A stretch of 64,000 nucleotides of DNA from Paenisporosarcina sp. OV554 (GCF_003058165.1 NZ_QBUC01000018.1:1-64000), one strand, 5' to 3'; counted from the stretch's first letter, positions 25,369 through 35,021 are shown. Made by a program: numbers and translations. Notes: a model not told the origin generated them from the sequence alone.

Positions 25369-26331
25369 ATGAATGTTTCAGTTTTAGGTTGTGGGCGTTG
25401 GGGAACTTTTATTGCTTGGTATGTCAATAAAGTTGGGCATAATGTAACGTTATGGGGCAGAGAAAACTCTAGAAATTACATTGGATTGAAAGAAACCAGA
25501 AAAAATGATTACCTTACATTACCCGACGATATTGAATTAAGTACTTCATTAGAAAACGCGGTTTCATCTGCAGACATTATAATCATTTCAATTAGTGCTC
25601 AAGAATTACGTTCATTTGCAAATCAATTGAGTTCATTAAATGATTTAGAGGGTAAAACATTCATTTTATGCATGAAAGGTTTAGAAGGTACTAGTGGAAA
25701 AAGACTGTCGCAAGTATTTGGTGAAGAAGTCGGGAAAAATATAAATCTTGCTGTATGGGTCGGACCAGGACATGTACAAGATTTTGTGAATAATATACCT
25801 AATTGTATGGTTATAGGCTCTGAAAATATTGAAATAACTAAAAAGATTGTTCAAGAGTTTAATAGTGATTTAATTAGGTTTTACTATGGACAAGACCTAA
25901 TTGGAAATGAAATTGGAGCTGCTACAAAAAATGTTATGGGTATAGCTGCAGGAATGTTAGACGGATTAAATTATAGCAGTTTGAAAGGTTCACTTATGGC
26001 AAGGGGGACAAGAGAAATTTCTCGTCTCGTTAGAGCCATGGGTGGAAATGATTTAACGATATACGGGTTAAGTCACCTGGGAGATTACGAAGCAACATTG
26101 TTCTCACCGCATAGTCATAATAGAAAATTTGGACAAGCATTTGTTGAAGGAGAAGGATTTGGGAAGCTAGCAGAAGGCGTTTCAACAGTTAAGGCATTAA
26201 GAGAACTATCCTTACAGTATGATGTTGACCTTCCACTTTGTAATGCTATTTATGAGGTACTGTTTGAGAATAAAAATGCTAAAGAAACATTAGAAGATTT
26301 ATTTTTAAGACCTGTAAAATTTGAGTTTTAA
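25369..26331 (+). CDS. GpsA-like NAD(P)-dependent glycerol-3-phosphate dehydrogenase
   Basis: A 320-residue protein with the Rossmann start VSVLGCGRWGTFIAWYVN and the GpsA C-terminal signature: GAATKNVMGIAAGMLDGL (catalytic Lys about 189), GSLMARGTREISRLVRAMGG, and GLSHLGDYEATLFSPHSHNR with KFG. Compared with standard GpsA it replaces the SGPS.A.E loop with VGPGHVQDFV, so it is a divergent paralogue, and the cell probably has a canonical gpsA elsewhere. ATG 25369 follows GGATGGTGAG. Forty-nine bases separate it from the MBL gene; it may be a separate unit. It could supply sn-glycerol-3-phosphate or act on a related sugar phosphate. Confidence 0.8.
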   Translation: MNVSVLGCGRWGTFIAWYVNKVGHNVTLWGRENSRNYIGLKETRKNDYLTLPDDIELSTSLENAVSSADIIIISISAQELRSFANQLSSLNDLEGKTFILCMKGLEGTSGKRLSQVFGEEVGKNINLAVWVGPGHVQDFVNNIPNCMVIGSENIEITKKIVQEFNSDLIRFYYGQDLIGNEIGAATKNVMGIAAGMLDGLNYSSLKGSLMARGTREISRLVRAMGGNDLTIYGLSHLGDYEATLFSPHSHNRKFGQAFVEGEGFGKLAEGVSTVKALRELSLQYDVDLPLCNAIYEVLFENKNAKETLEDLFLRPVKFEF

Positions 26332-26534
26332 TATGAAACCCTTGTGACCAAATTTTAATGTACATGTTTCTCGGTTTACCAAACTAATATTTAAAACGCT
26401 TGAGTTAGCATGGCTTGAATCTTTGTTATTTTTAAAGTTTATGAATTCATAAATATCGATTGACATATATTAGTATTTTACTGTTTAATGGAAAATGTAG
26501 GTATTTCAAAACACTAAATTGGAGGATGATATGT

Positions 26535-29500
26535 TTGAACAAAAGAAAGTTTATCAGAATAATGGTTGTCGTATTAATTTCAGTATTATTCTTCAGTCAG
26601 CTTCCATTGAAGGAAATTAAGGCAAATGAATCAACAGTACCCCAAGAGGAAACACCATTAATCATCTCAACTCCAGTAGAAGATGTTTTTGAGTCTTCAG
26701 AACAAATTCATTGGTATAAAATTGATCCTACTCAAGGTGAAATTGCGGATTTCACACATTTACGTATGAAGCTTCAATCTGAAAAAGAGTTAAATATAAC
26801 AATCTATTCTAGTTTAGAAAATGCGATAGACAATCGTGCATTTGATAGATACATGGGATATTCATTTACAAATGTACCTGCTATCATTGATTTTCCGATT
26901 GCATGGGTTGGACCTTATTATGTGAAGGTTGAATATTATGGAGAAGAAAATAGTGAAGGTGAACTTGAAGCGCCGATTGATACAGTTACCCCTTACACAA
27001 TCAGCTATGATGGCGTTACACTACCTCCAACTAATCTAGTAAGCGCGGAAGAGTGTCCTGCAGAACTAAGTACAAAACAACGAAAAAACGGTAAAGATTT
27101 ATTATTAGATTTAAGAACAATTCGTGAAGATGTACTAGCAAAAACAAATAAAGGAAAAGATCTGTCAGCTATGTACTATAAAATGGCTCCATTTGTAAGT
27201 TCAAAAATGATATTCAATAAAACGTTAAGAGATAACGTTTATAATGATTTAATGCAATTGAAGGAATTATTTACTAGCGTTGCCAAAAATGGTGATGCAA
27301 GTACTTACAAAATTACAATAGAAGATCAGAAATCAATCAACAATTTGTATGAAACTGCTCTAGATTCTGTTCCAAATTTCTTAAAAGATCAAATCGAAAA
27401 AACTGGAAAGAGCATAGATATTTCTAATTTAACAAATAAAACAGTCTCTTCTATTCTAACAAAGGGCGGATTTACCAAATCCAATGTTAGCAGCAAAGAA
27501 AATCGCTTAATTGTTAAATTAAAAGATGGTAGAAAACTAAGCAGCATTCAAGCGAAAACAAAGTCATTTGGCATTCAGTCTATTGCTCCTTTAGAAATGA
27601 AGGATTCAATCTTCCCGAATATGTATGTAATGGATGTTGAAAGTAGCTCTTCTAATTTTAATGTAGCATCTAATTCTTTAAAAGCAGCATCAGTGCAAAT
27701 TTCTAAGCTTCCGGAAGTAGAATTTGCTGAACCCGTACAGCAATACCATGCATTAACAGCAGATTCACAATATCCTTATCAATGGTCATTAAAGAATGAA
27801 GTAATTGGTCAAGGTAAAACTGCTGCTGATATTCAATTTGAACAGCTTCAAGAATTGCTAAAAGGAAAGCCCCTAAATGACAATATCATTGCAGTGGTAG
27901 ATACTGGGGTTGACCATACACTTGCAGATTTAGGTGGGCGTGTACAAGCAGATGATGGCTATAATTTTATAAATAATAGCTCAAATGCAATGGATGACAA
28001 CGGTCATGGTACTCATGTTTCGGGCATCATTGCAGCTGAAGGAAATAACCAGTATTCAATGTCTGGCATCAATTCACACTCTAAAATTCTACCTGTTAAA
28101 GTGCTTGACGAAAGTGGCAATGGTGACACGGAGCAAATTGCGTACGGCATTAAATATGCGGTGGATAATGGGGCTGATGTCATTAATCTAAGTCTTGGTG
28201 GATACTACAGCAGAGTGCTCGAATATGCGCTTAAATACGCAAATGACCATGGAGTAACTGTTGTAGCAGCAAGCGGAAATGATGGAGCTGAAGAAATCGC
28301 TTATCCTGCATCATCAAAGTATGCAATTTCAGTAGGAGCAACTAATCGTCTTGATATTGTTTCAGATTATTCCAATTATGGAAAAGGAATAGACCTTGTT
28401 GCACCAGGAACAGAGATACCAAGTCTTATGCCAGATGGCAATGTCACATATATGTCTGGGACTTCTATGGCAACTCCTCATGTAGCGGCAGTTGCAGGAA
28501 TTCTTCTCGCGCGAAATCCCGATTTATTGCCAGGTGAAGTAGAAAAAATCTTAACAAAAACTGCAGTTGATGTAACATTTGAAGAACAAGATAATCCCGG
28601 TAATGGAGAATACCCAGAATATCCAGAATATCCAGGAGAAGATCCTTACCCCATCGAACAGCCTATACCAGGATATGATAATGTTTCCGGCTGGGGAAGA
28701 CTTGATGCTTACAGTGCAGTTAGTTCTCTTGATAAAAAGGCTGCCTCAATGGAGCGTATTTCTGGTTCTAGTCGTTATGAAACCGCAGTAAATGTATCCA
28801 AAAAAGGCTGGGAACAATCAAATGTTGCGGTTATTGCGACAGGAAAAAATTATCCAGATGCATTAAGTGCAACACCACTTGCTTATAAAAATAAGGCACC
28901 TCTTTTATTAACAGATACAAAATCACTTCCAGCTACTGTGAAGGCAGAGCTTAAACGTCTAAAAGTTAAAAAAGTAATATTAATTGGTGGAAAATCCGCT
29001 ATCACTACTAATGTTGAAAAAGAGATAAAAGGATTAGGAATTACGAGTATTTCAAGAATCAGTGGCTCAGATCGCTATGAAACATCTGTCAATATTGCTA
29101 AACAACTTGGCAGTACAGGACGAGCAGTAGTAGTAACAGGCGAAGGTTTTGTAGATGCTCTATCAATTGCACCTATTGCAGCTTCACTTAACATGCCAAT
29201 CCTTTTAACGAAGAAAAATGCAATTCCTACTTCTGTTAGCCAATTTGTAACATCAAGCAAATTTAATCAGACTTTTGTTATTGGCGGATCGTCTGTTGTT
29301 CCTGATAAGATTGCTAGTGGTTTCCCACACCATATGCGAATCAACGGTGTAAGTCGTTATGAAACGAATAGCAACATTATTAATCACTTTGCTGGTGAAC
29401 TAGATATGTCTAGCGTATTTATTGCAACGGGTTCAAATTATCCGGATGCATTGTCTGGCTCTGCTTTAGCAGCTGTTCATGGCAATCCAATAATTTTAAC

Positions 29501-29630
29501 GAATCCGTCAGTTGCCCAGCAAATAACGAAAGATACAATTTCTAAGTATGCTGATTTAGCTGAAAAGTATTTTATCATCGGAGGAGAGACTGCTCTTCCT
29601 AAATCTTTAATTGAATCATTATTTGAATAA
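26535..29630 (+). CDS. cell-wall-anchored S8 protease with three CWB2 repeats
   Basis: Secreted subtilase, 1031 residues from TTG 26535 (nine bases after GGAGG). A signal peptide (KRKFIRIMVVVLISVLFF) is followed by a PPC-like N-terminal beta domain and a propeptide. Catalytic residues are Asp456 (VVDTGVD), His491 (NGHGTHVSG) and Ser644 (SGTSMATPH). A P/E/Y-rich linker (about 690-715) leads to three cell-wall-binding type 2 repeats starting near 740 (RISGSSRYETA), 841 (RISGSDRYETS) and 935 (RINGVSRYETN), which bind wall polymers non-covalently. So the enzyme stays on the surface. It is followed by a strong terminator and stands alone. Confidence 0.93.
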   Translation: MNKRKFIRIMVVVLISVLFFSQLPLKEIKANESTVPQEETPLIISTPVEDVFESSEQIHWYKIDPTQGEIADFTHLRMKLQSEKELNITIYSSLENAIDNRAFDRYMGYSFTNVPAIIDFPIAWVGPYYVKVEYYGEENSEGELEAPIDTVTPYTISYDGVTLPPTNLVSAEECPAELSTKQRKNGKDLLLDLRTIREDVLAKTNKGKDLSAMYYKMAPFVSSKMIFNKTLRDNVYNDLMQLKELFTSVAKNGDASTYKITIEDQKSINNLYETALDSVPNFLKDQIEKTGKSIDISNLTNKTVSSILTKGGFTKSNVSSKENRLIVKLKDGRKLSSIQAKTKSFGIQSIAPLEMKDSIFPNMYVMDVESSSSNFNVASNSLKAASVQISKLPEVEFAEPVQQYHALTADSQYPYQWSLKNEVIGQGKTAADIQFEQLQELLKGKPLNDNIIAVVDTGVDHTLADLGGRVQADDGYNFINNSSNAMDDNGHGTHVSGIIAAEGNNQYSMSGINSHSKILPVKVLDESGNGDTEQIAYGIKYAVDNGADVINLSLGGYYSRVLEYALKYANDHGVTVVAASGNDGAEEIAYPASSKYAISVGATNRLDIVSDYSNYGKGIDLVAPGTEIPSLMPDGNVTYMSGTSMATPHVAAVAGILLARNPDLLPGEVEKILTKTAVDVTFEEQDNPGNGEYPEYPEYPGEDPYPIEQPIPGYDNVSGWGRLDAYSAVSSLDKKAASMERISGSSRYETAVNVSKKGWEQSNVAVIATGKNYPDALSATPLAYKNKAPLLLTDTKSLPATVKAELKRLKVKKVILIGGKSAITTNVEKEIKGLGITSISRISGSDRYETSVNIAKQLGSTGRAVVVTGEGFVDALSIAPIAASLNMPILLTKKNAIPTSVSQFVTSSKFNQTFVIGGSSVVPDKIASGFPHHMRINGVSRYETNSNIINHFAGELDMSSVFIATGSNYPDALSGSALAAVHGNPIILTNPSVAQQITKDTISKYADLAEKYFIIGGETALPKSLIESLFE

Positions 29631-29663
29631 CATGTAAAAAACCCCTGATTTCTTTCAGGAAAA

Positions 29664-29698
29664 AAGCTTGTAGAGAGTTTCTCTACAAGCTTTTTTTT
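29664..29698 (+). terminator. terminator of the CWB2 protease gene
   Basis: A 13-bp perfect stem, AAGCTTGTAGAGA with TCTCTACAAGCTT, followed by TTTTTTCT. Confidence 0.93.
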
Positions 29699-29788
29699 CT
29701 TCTAATCCCTTTTCCGAGTAATTTTTGTTCTCAGATTGGATTATGTTTTCAGAGTACAGTTTTCCATATAGTAAGCACGAAAATAATA

Positions 29789-30571
29789 TTATAAAGTATT
29801 GTTATCTATGGGCTGTTCTTCATCCGTATTCTTCGTTAGGAACCAACCAGCTGCGGCAATTCCAAGTAATACTGCGTAGAAGATGAGCTTCCACTCAGTG
29901 GAATGTGCGAATTCATATGAGATCACGCCAACGTCAGGGTGACCCAAAGTTAAGACAGCAAGCTTCACACCTACCCAGCCAACAATGGCAAACGCGGCAA
30001 TTTCAAGACCAGGCTTCGCATGTAGCAATTTCACAAAGTAGTTTGCTGCAAAACGCATGATAATCAAACCAATCAACCCTCCCGCAAAAATAACGAGGAA
30101 CTTCCCGCCATCCATGCCACCGATTGAAGGGAGATTGGTGTTCGGCAATGTCATCGCCAACGCCACAGCAGCTAATATTGAGTCGACTGCAAAAGCGATA
30201 TCCGCTAATTCCACTTTGAAAACTGTTCCCCAGAAACCTGATTTCTTCTTTTCTTTTTCTTCTGTTTTCTGAATCTTTTTATTGAAGTAAAGCTTTCTAA
30301 CGATATGATTGATCGCAATGAATAACAAATATAAAGCTCCTATTGCTTGTACCTGCCAAACATCGACAAGGAAAGAAATAATGAATAATGAACCAAAGCG
30401 GAAAACGAAAGCTCCTGCTAGTCCGTAGAACAATGCCCTTCTTCTCTCTTCCTCAGGAAGATGCTTTACCATAATTGCTAATACAAGTGCATTATCCGCT
30501 GCCAATAATCCTTCGAGACCAATTAATAATAGTAAAACCCAACCGTATTCTAATAATATCGATGCATCCAA
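29789..30571 (-). CDS. TerC family membrane protein (putative Mn2+ exporter)
   Basis: A 260-residue protein with seven hydrophobic segments. The TerC signature is present: GLEGLLAADNALVLAIMVKH (18-37) with the membrane Asp-Asn, and ELADIAFAVDSILAAVALAM (about 122-141) with a second Asp. A charged cytoplasmic loop (KKIQKTEEKEKKKSG) lies between. In Bacillus, TerC proteins (YceF, YkoY) export manganese or metallate exoenzymes. Here the gene is second in an operon behind a yybP-ykoY riboswitch, which strongly supports a manganese role. Confidence 0.92.
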   Translation of the reverse strand: MDASILLEYGWVLLLLIGLEGLLAADNALVLAIMVKHLPEEERRRALFYGLAGAFVFRFGSLFIISFLVDVWQVQAIGALYLLFIAINHIVRKLYFNKKIQKTEEKEKKKSGFWGTVFKVELADIAFAVDSILAAVALAMTLPNTNLPSIGGMDGGKFLVIFAGGLIGLIIMRFAANYFVKLLHAKPGLEIAAFAIVGWVGVKLAVLTLGHPDVGVISYEFAHSTEWKLIFYAVLLGIAAAGWFLTKNTDEEQPIDNNTL

Positions 30572-30644
30572 ATCATTTTCATCCTTTCAAATTTAAGTTA
30601 TTTGTAATTCACTCTGTTATTTTAAGACTCCTTTTGGAGAGGGA

Positions 30645-31037
30645 TTATGTTTTTAGAATCGTTATGACATCATGATCCAAGCTCTCTACACCTTCATTGA
30701 AAGCAAGACGGGACTTGAAGCGATACGATACTAGATTGTCTACATGTAGCGAATGTGGAATTCTAAATGTAAAAGGGATGTGATTTTCGGCATTCGATTC
30801 GATGTACTTTGTGGTGTAAATTGTAATAGCATCGACCACTCTTCCTGCTTTTTGGTTTTCATTATCAGACATCACAAGATCACATTCGATTCGCTTCAAT
30901 TGCTGTCCAATAAGCCCCCCCTTGACCACAAATACTCCTTTTACTTGTTCCCCTAACTCGTACGTATCCTTTTCAAGTATTAAATCGATTCTTGCAGAAC
31001 CTACTCCTAATAACGCCATATATTTCCTCAGTATCAT
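30645..31037 (-). CDS. short Spo0M-like (arrestin-fold) protein
   Basis: A 130-residue protein matching the N-terminal half of Spo0M: GVGSARIDLILEKDTYELGE, VKGVFVVKGGLIGQQLKRIE, IPFTFRIPHSLH and RFKSRLAF. Full Spo0M is about twice as long, so this is a one-lobe variant. ATG 31037 has AGGAGG at six bases; ATG 31019 is an alternative. Spo0M homologues affect sporulation and cell shape. Here it is the first gene after the manganese riboswitch, with terC 73 bases downstream, so the pair is probably metal-regulated. A metal-linked role for the protein is inference. Confidence 0.78.
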   Translation of the reverse strand: MILRKYMALLGVGSARIDLILEKDTYELGEQVKGVFVVKGGLIGQQLKRIECDLVMSDNENQKAGRVVDAITIYTTKYIESNAENHIPFTFRIPHSLHVDNLVSYRFKSRLAFNEGVESLDHDVITILKT

Positions 31038-31109
31038 ATATATCCTCCTGTTTTAATTTTTAGCTGAGATGCTCCAATTCACTGGTACGATTCCGGTCTG
31101 TAAATAGAA

Positions 31110-31275
31110 AAAAACCTTTACCAGAACAGGCAAAGGTTTTGAAAAAATAAAAGACCTCTACCAATTGGTAAAGGTCTTGCTAACAACGAAGTCGTTGCCA
31201 ACAAAGCCGGGAGAATGAAAACTCCGTAATGACGACCTTGCTGTAAAAGCTACTCCCCTTTAGGAGTTACGATTC
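31110..31275 (-). promoter_or_regulatory. yybP-ykoY manganese riboswitch with tandem terminators
   Basis: On the minus strand the leader contains the hallmark AAAGGGGAGTAGC (near 31263-31251), AAGGTCGTCATTACGG, CCCGGCTTTGTTGGCAACG and AGCAAGACCTTTACC, in the order of the yybP-ykoY aptamer that binds Mn2+. The last block can pair with GGTAGAGGTCTT to form a terminator (31151-31178, followed by TTATTTTTT). A second terminator stem, AAACCTTTGCCTG with TGGTAAAGGTTTTTTT, lies at 31112-31139. By the known mechanism Mn2+ stabilises the aptamer and prevents termination. It controls the Spo0M-like/terC operon. Confidence 0.92.
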
Positions 31276-31289
31276 AACTAATTACTACT

Positions 31290-31318
31290 AATATATTATA
31301 ATCTCCACCATTTGTCAA
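31290..31318 (-). promoter_or_regulatory. sigma-A promoter of the riboswitch operon
   Basis: TTGACA (31318-31313), a 17-base spacer and TATATT (31295-31290) lie just upstream of the riboswitch aptamer. Confidence 0.8.
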
Positions 31319-31462
31319 ATACTACAACGTTTCTCTTAAGTCCATTTATTTTCATCTGAAATCCATTTACTTTCTTTTAAAATCATAAGTATGAAAAAAG
31401 AAGTAGGACGGTAATTTAAGCTCGGATTCACCCGCACAATTTTGATTGTTTATTTTTGGGAT

Positions 31463-31908
31463 TCAAGAATGAACTGGTAAGTAAATCGCTACCTCCTCCA
31501 CTTCGTTTTCTATTGGATGATAAGTCTCTACAATATAAGATTCTAAGTCGCTTTCTAAACCTTTTCATCGGCCCATTTTAATAAATGCATGTGAAGATCT
31601 TCAACATCTGTTATTTTCCCTCTAGTTGTCACGTAATATTGTGTGGCTTCAATATATTCCATTCCGGAAGGAACTTCCTTTGCCTTATCAACAACATTTA
31701 ATCCAACATAATAGTTACCTTCCAGATGGTTTTCACCCCTCTTTGGTTCAAAAAGTGCAATTTCAGTATCCGAAGAATTTTGAATTTCGTTAGTTCGACT
31801 CATAAATTGTTGAGCCAATACTGGAACTTCACTACCAAAGTTGGCGAAGGCTCCTCTGTTTTTTATGCCTACTACTTTAAACTCTTTTTTAACCATTTTA
31901 CATTCCAC
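31463..31908 (-). pseudogene. GyrI-like/AraC effector-binding domain protein, frameshifted
   Basis: GTG 31908, seven bases after GGAGG, starts a GyrI-like small-molecule-binding protein: VKKEFKVVGIKNRGAFANFG, NYYVGLNVVDKAKEVPSGME and YYVTTRGKITDVEDLHMHL. The frame stops at 31555, 117 residues in. One extra A in the AAAA run at 31562-31565 would join it to a second open frame giving GLESDLESYIVETYHP and VAIYLPV, the normal C-terminal strand, ending at TGA 31463 (about 148 residues). So either a real one-base deletion inactivates the gene or this is a sequencing error. Confidence 0.75.
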
Positions 31909-32174
31909 TATAACTCCTCCTAAAAAAGTATTATCATATTAGTTCTATAAAATCAGACAATTCCCTTTTCTTCTCCAACAAAATTGAATATAAAAAAGAG
32001 CACCCGTTAGTTGAACAACGAGTTGAATTTATAGATTTCAAAATTATTTTTTGACTGATAAAACCACATCAGCATAGAGAAAGAGGTGCATACACAACCC
32101 AAGAATTTTCACCTATGTTTCCCTAGATGAGTATCTTATTGTTGATGCCACTTTAATTAAACGGAGGGAACAAC

Positions 32175-32957
32175 ATGGGATACTTTGTTACTGTAGAACC
32201 TGGTGTAAGAATATATGTAGAGGATGTAAACCCGGAGGGAAATAAAACAATTCTATTTATACATGGTTGGCCATTAAACCATAAGCAGTTTGAATATCAG
32301 TTTAATGTTCTTCCAGCAAAGGGATATCGATGTATAGGTATTGACTGGAGGGGTTTCGGTAATTCGGATAAACCATTCAATGGCTACAATTTTGACAGAT
32401 TGGCAGATGATATCCATGCAGTAGTAGAGGCGTTGCAGTTAAAAGACTTCACACTTGCTGGACACTCCACAGGGGGCGCGATCTCGATTCGATACATGGC
32501 GCGATATCAAGGGTATGGAGTATCTAAACTTGTCCTTATAGACGCGCAATCTCCGTATAGTGTTCAAGAAGAAGTTGCAAATATGTTCATTTCAGGATCA
32601 CTTAATGATCGACCTAAAATGTTGCAGGGATTAAATGATCTCTTCTTCTTCCAGTATCTTACCACCCCATTATCGGACTGGTTTTTTCAGATAGGATTAC
32701 AGGCAGCTGGTTGGTCGACTGTAGCAGTAATGAAGACACTAAGAGATGAGAACGTGTACTATGATCTTGACAAAATACTAGTACCTACACTGATTATTCA
32801 CGGAATACATGATAAAATTGTTCCGTTTGATAAAGCTCAGGAAACAAATACGCTAATAAAAAATTCACTGCTTGTTCCATTTCAATACAGCGGTCATGGT
32901 CCTTTTTGGGAAGAACGTGAGAAGTTTAACCAGCTATTGATGCAATTTATTGGCTAA
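32175..32957 (+). CDS. alpha/beta hydrolase (haloperoxidase/epoxide-hydrolase-like)
   Basis: A 260-residue soluble hydrolase. FIHGWPLNHKQFEYQF (about 33-48) is the oxyanion HGWP motif, GIDWRGFGNSDKP follows, the nucleophile elbow is LAGHSTGGAISIRY (Ser about 97), Asp is in IHGIHDKIVPFDKA, and His in YSGHGPFWEE near 245. ATG 32175 has CGGAGGG upstream. It is a single gene of the non-haem haloperoxidase/arylesterase branch; natural substrate unknown. Confidence 0.9.
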   Translation: MGYFVTVEPGVRIYVEDVNPEGNKTILFIHGWPLNHKQFEYQFNVLPAKGYRCIGIDWRGFGNSDKPFNGYNFDRLADDIHAVVEALQLKDFTLAGHSTGGAISIRYMARYQGYGVSKLVLIDAQSPYSVQEEVANMFISGSLNDRPKMLQGLNDLFFFQYLTTPLSDWFFQIGLQAAGWSTVAVMKTLRDENVYYDLDKILVPTLIIHGIHDKIVPFDKAQETNTLIKNSLLVPFQYSGHGPFWEEREKFNQLLMQFIG

Positions 32958-33069
32958 TAGTTCACTTCAGCTAACGGATAACGATATTTTTTTAACCGCT
33001 CATGTCATGGGCGGTTTTCCTTTGTAAAAATCAACAGTAAACGATAACAGAGCCTTGGATGTTAGAAAC

Positions 33070-33252
33070 TTACTTACTGATTGAACAAGAATTAAAAATA
33101 GAACTACCGTTCACAATTTTATCTGTTCCTGATTCAAGTAATCCAAAGCATTCTGTATTACTGATTTGACCATTATCAATTACTGCAATGCTTAATCCGG
33201 ATACATTGTAATGCTTCATACGCTCGGCGATGTTTATATTTTTAAAGTTCAT
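33070..33252 (-). pseudogene. N-terminal fragment of a beta-lactamase-related serine hydrolase
   Basis: Sixty residues from ATG 33252 read MKHYNVSGLSIAVIDNGQIS then FGLLESGTDKIV and end NSCSISK before a stop. That is the start of the class C/PBP-like serine hydrolase fold up to exactly the catalytic S-x-x-K. The remaining about 250 residues are absent. No ribosome binding site stronger than AGATC is visible. A truncated remnant. Confidence 0.75.
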
Positions 33253-33387
33253 ATATAAGATCTCCCATTTGTTAGCTTGATTACAACACCATTTTGAATT
33301 TACGTTCTTATCTAAATGAATCGTGTTAAACTAATCTGCCTTGTTAGTTTAATAAGAAAAAAGAGTTGTCTAAGTAGCTCAATGATC

Positions 33388-33413
33388 TTCAACTAAAGCT
33401 CCCGTTAGTTGAA
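33388..33413. repeat. 26-bp dispersed palindrome, copy 1
   Basis: TTCAACTAA and TTAGTTGAA arms around AGCTCCCG. Sister copies at 34431-34456 and 42201-42226, and a half copy at 32000-32016. Confidence 0.8.
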
Positions 33414-33446
33414 GAAATTTATTGTAGAGTTGAACAAAACTGTTGA

Positions 33447-33629
33447 TTAAGAAATCTTTTCTTCTCGCTCTTTTATATTCATATAGAGAAGAACACTGAC
33501 ACAGAAAATTGCACCAATTGTACTGGTAATAACTCTCAACAATCGAGTTTCATCAAAACCAAAAAGCCAATGTCCTAAAGTATATAAAGCTGATAGAACA
33601 ATAAACCATCGAAGTAATATTTTTTTCAT
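33447..33629 (-). CDS. small two-helix membrane protein
   Basis: Sixty residues from ATG 33629, ten bases after AAGGAG. Hydrophobic segments at about 5-24 and 32-51 are separated by FDETRLLR; the tail NIKEREEKIS is charged. Unknown function. Its gene lies between a decayed hydrolase and an acetyltransferase on the same strand. Confidence 0.55.
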   Translation of the reverse strand: MKKILLRWFIVLSALYTLGHWLFGFDETRLLRVITSTIGAIFCVSVLLYMNIKEREEKIS

Positions 33630-33730
33630 TTGCTAGTAACTCCTTATTTCAAACAAATAATGCCGTACTTATGTAAGTTTACCTCGGTCTGCATTCATTA
33701 GGAATGTTGATTTTAATTGGAAACGCCCTC

Positions 33731-34282
33731 TTAATAGAGATAACCTAGAAAATCTAAGTCACCTTCAGTCCATTCATTCATACCAATTTTCTTAATCATC
33801 AATTCACTTTTTTCTTCATAGCCTATGCCCAGTATAGTTTGATTTCTATCCTCGATTTTCAACCATTTACATTTGTTCTTAACAGATTTGTAGCCGTTCT
33901 TTAAATACAATGTCTTATTGTCGGCAAATAAAAGTAAAAAATCAATATCCTTCTTTACACAGTATTTATCAATTTCTGATAGTAAAAGTGAAGCTATTCC
34001 TTTTGTACGGGATTCTCGTGAAACACATAAGTCAATTATTCCAAGCACTTTTATAAGTTTTCCACTAAGATTCATAACTCGGTAATCTAACCCAACCTGT
34101 GCAAGAAGGTGTTTCTCCTCGTTAAAAGCTAAGAATCTAAAATGAGGCACTTGTTTAAAATAAATCCTATTATTTGGATAAATATCCTGAAAACTCACAG
34201 TTAATAACTCTTGAATATTTTCGGTCAGTTCATTATCAATTTCGCACTCTAAAACCTTTTTTATCTTCAAATTCTTTATCAT
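33731..34282 (-). CDS. GNAT family N-acetyltransferase
   Basis: A 183-residue protein with the GNAT core: LLAQVGLDYRVMNLSGKLIK, VLGIIDLCVSRESRTKGIAS (acetyl-CoA-binding R-x-x-G-x-A variant, about 84-103), then LLLFADNKTLYLKNGYKSVK where the 'LY-x-K-x-GY' is motif B. ATG 34282 has AAAGAAAGGAT upstream. Substrate cannot be told. Not operonic with the small membrane gene (about 100 bases apart), though a shared transcript is possible. Confidence 0.8.
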   Translation of the reverse strand: MIKNLKIKKVLECEIDNELTENIQELLTVSFQDIYPNNRIYFKQVPHFRFLAFNEEKHLLAQVGLDYRVMNLSGKLIKVLGIIDLCVSRESRTKGIASLLLSEIDKYCVKKDIDFLLLFADNKTLYLKNGYKSVKNKCKWLKIEDRNQTILGIGYEEKSELMIKKIGMNEWTEGDLDFLGYLY

Positions 34283-34430
34283 AAATAAAAAATCCTTTCT
34301 TTAAATATCCTTCTTTTAGTAAACTATTTTTCCAATCTACATTACACAGTTGTGTCAGTTTTCAAACTATAACTTGATAAAGCAACCACAATAATCGCTA
34401 AGATAATTCTAACTATTTTTCAAAATGATA

Positions 34431-34456
34431 TTCAACTAAAGCACCCGTTAGTTGAA
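34431..34456. repeat. 26-bp dispersed palindrome, copy 2
   Basis: TTCAACTAA and TTAGTTGAA arms around AGCACCCG, followed by TAAG. Same orientation and nearly the same centre as the other copies. Confidence 0.85.
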
Positions 34457-35021
34457 TAAGTCGTTTTATCTATCATTATCTAAATCATCATCAAGAAAAG
34501 ATTTTTTATTATCTTTAATTCCATACTTTTTTTAAAGAAAATCACCAATTATTGAATTGTTAATACCTCCCCCTAAATTTTACCACAAATAATCTTACCC
34601 CTTTTGAAGTAAATCACCTGCGGTCACTCTTCTTCTTCATCTGGAATAGTTTGTAGTTTCACTGTCACGGTTGTGAATCGAAGGTTTTTTCTTTAGTTCT
34701 TTCGTTTATCTTTCCATATTATGATGGAGGCACAGACATTCAGTCTACAATGATTCATCTCTAACATCATGTTATAGCTACGGTGATTAGACTCTATGGA
34801 AACAGTTCCGGAATCATCTACCGACTAAGTGATACCTGATACCCATCTCTATACATCATCGATTGACAATCCAATTTGCAACAACAACTGTCTATAGTTG
34901 TGGAAGATACGTTGAAAGTATTCTGTATTTGATGCACCTAGCATATGTCTGAATTTGTTCGTATTTTGCCAAGTTCTTTCCTCCTGCTTTTCCTTATAGA
35001 ACAGAGATTAAAGTAAAAAAA
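34457..35021. other. non-coding stretch with decayed minus-strand coding traces
   Basis: No intact gene. Minus-strand frames around 34990-34840 read HMLGASNTEYFQRIFHNYRQ then LLLQIGLSIDDV before in-frame stops, and continue in pieces (MMLEMNHCRLNVCAS near 34750), as expected of a gene broken by several mutations. I cannot name the family. A short tail FTTVTVKLQTIPDEEEE ends near 34627. Confidence 0.35.

Noticed and set aside
31110-31275. T-box or SAM leader upstream of the Spo0M-like gene
   Set aside because: No T-box TGGNACC or SAM-type blocks; the order of motifs fits yybP-ykoY instead.
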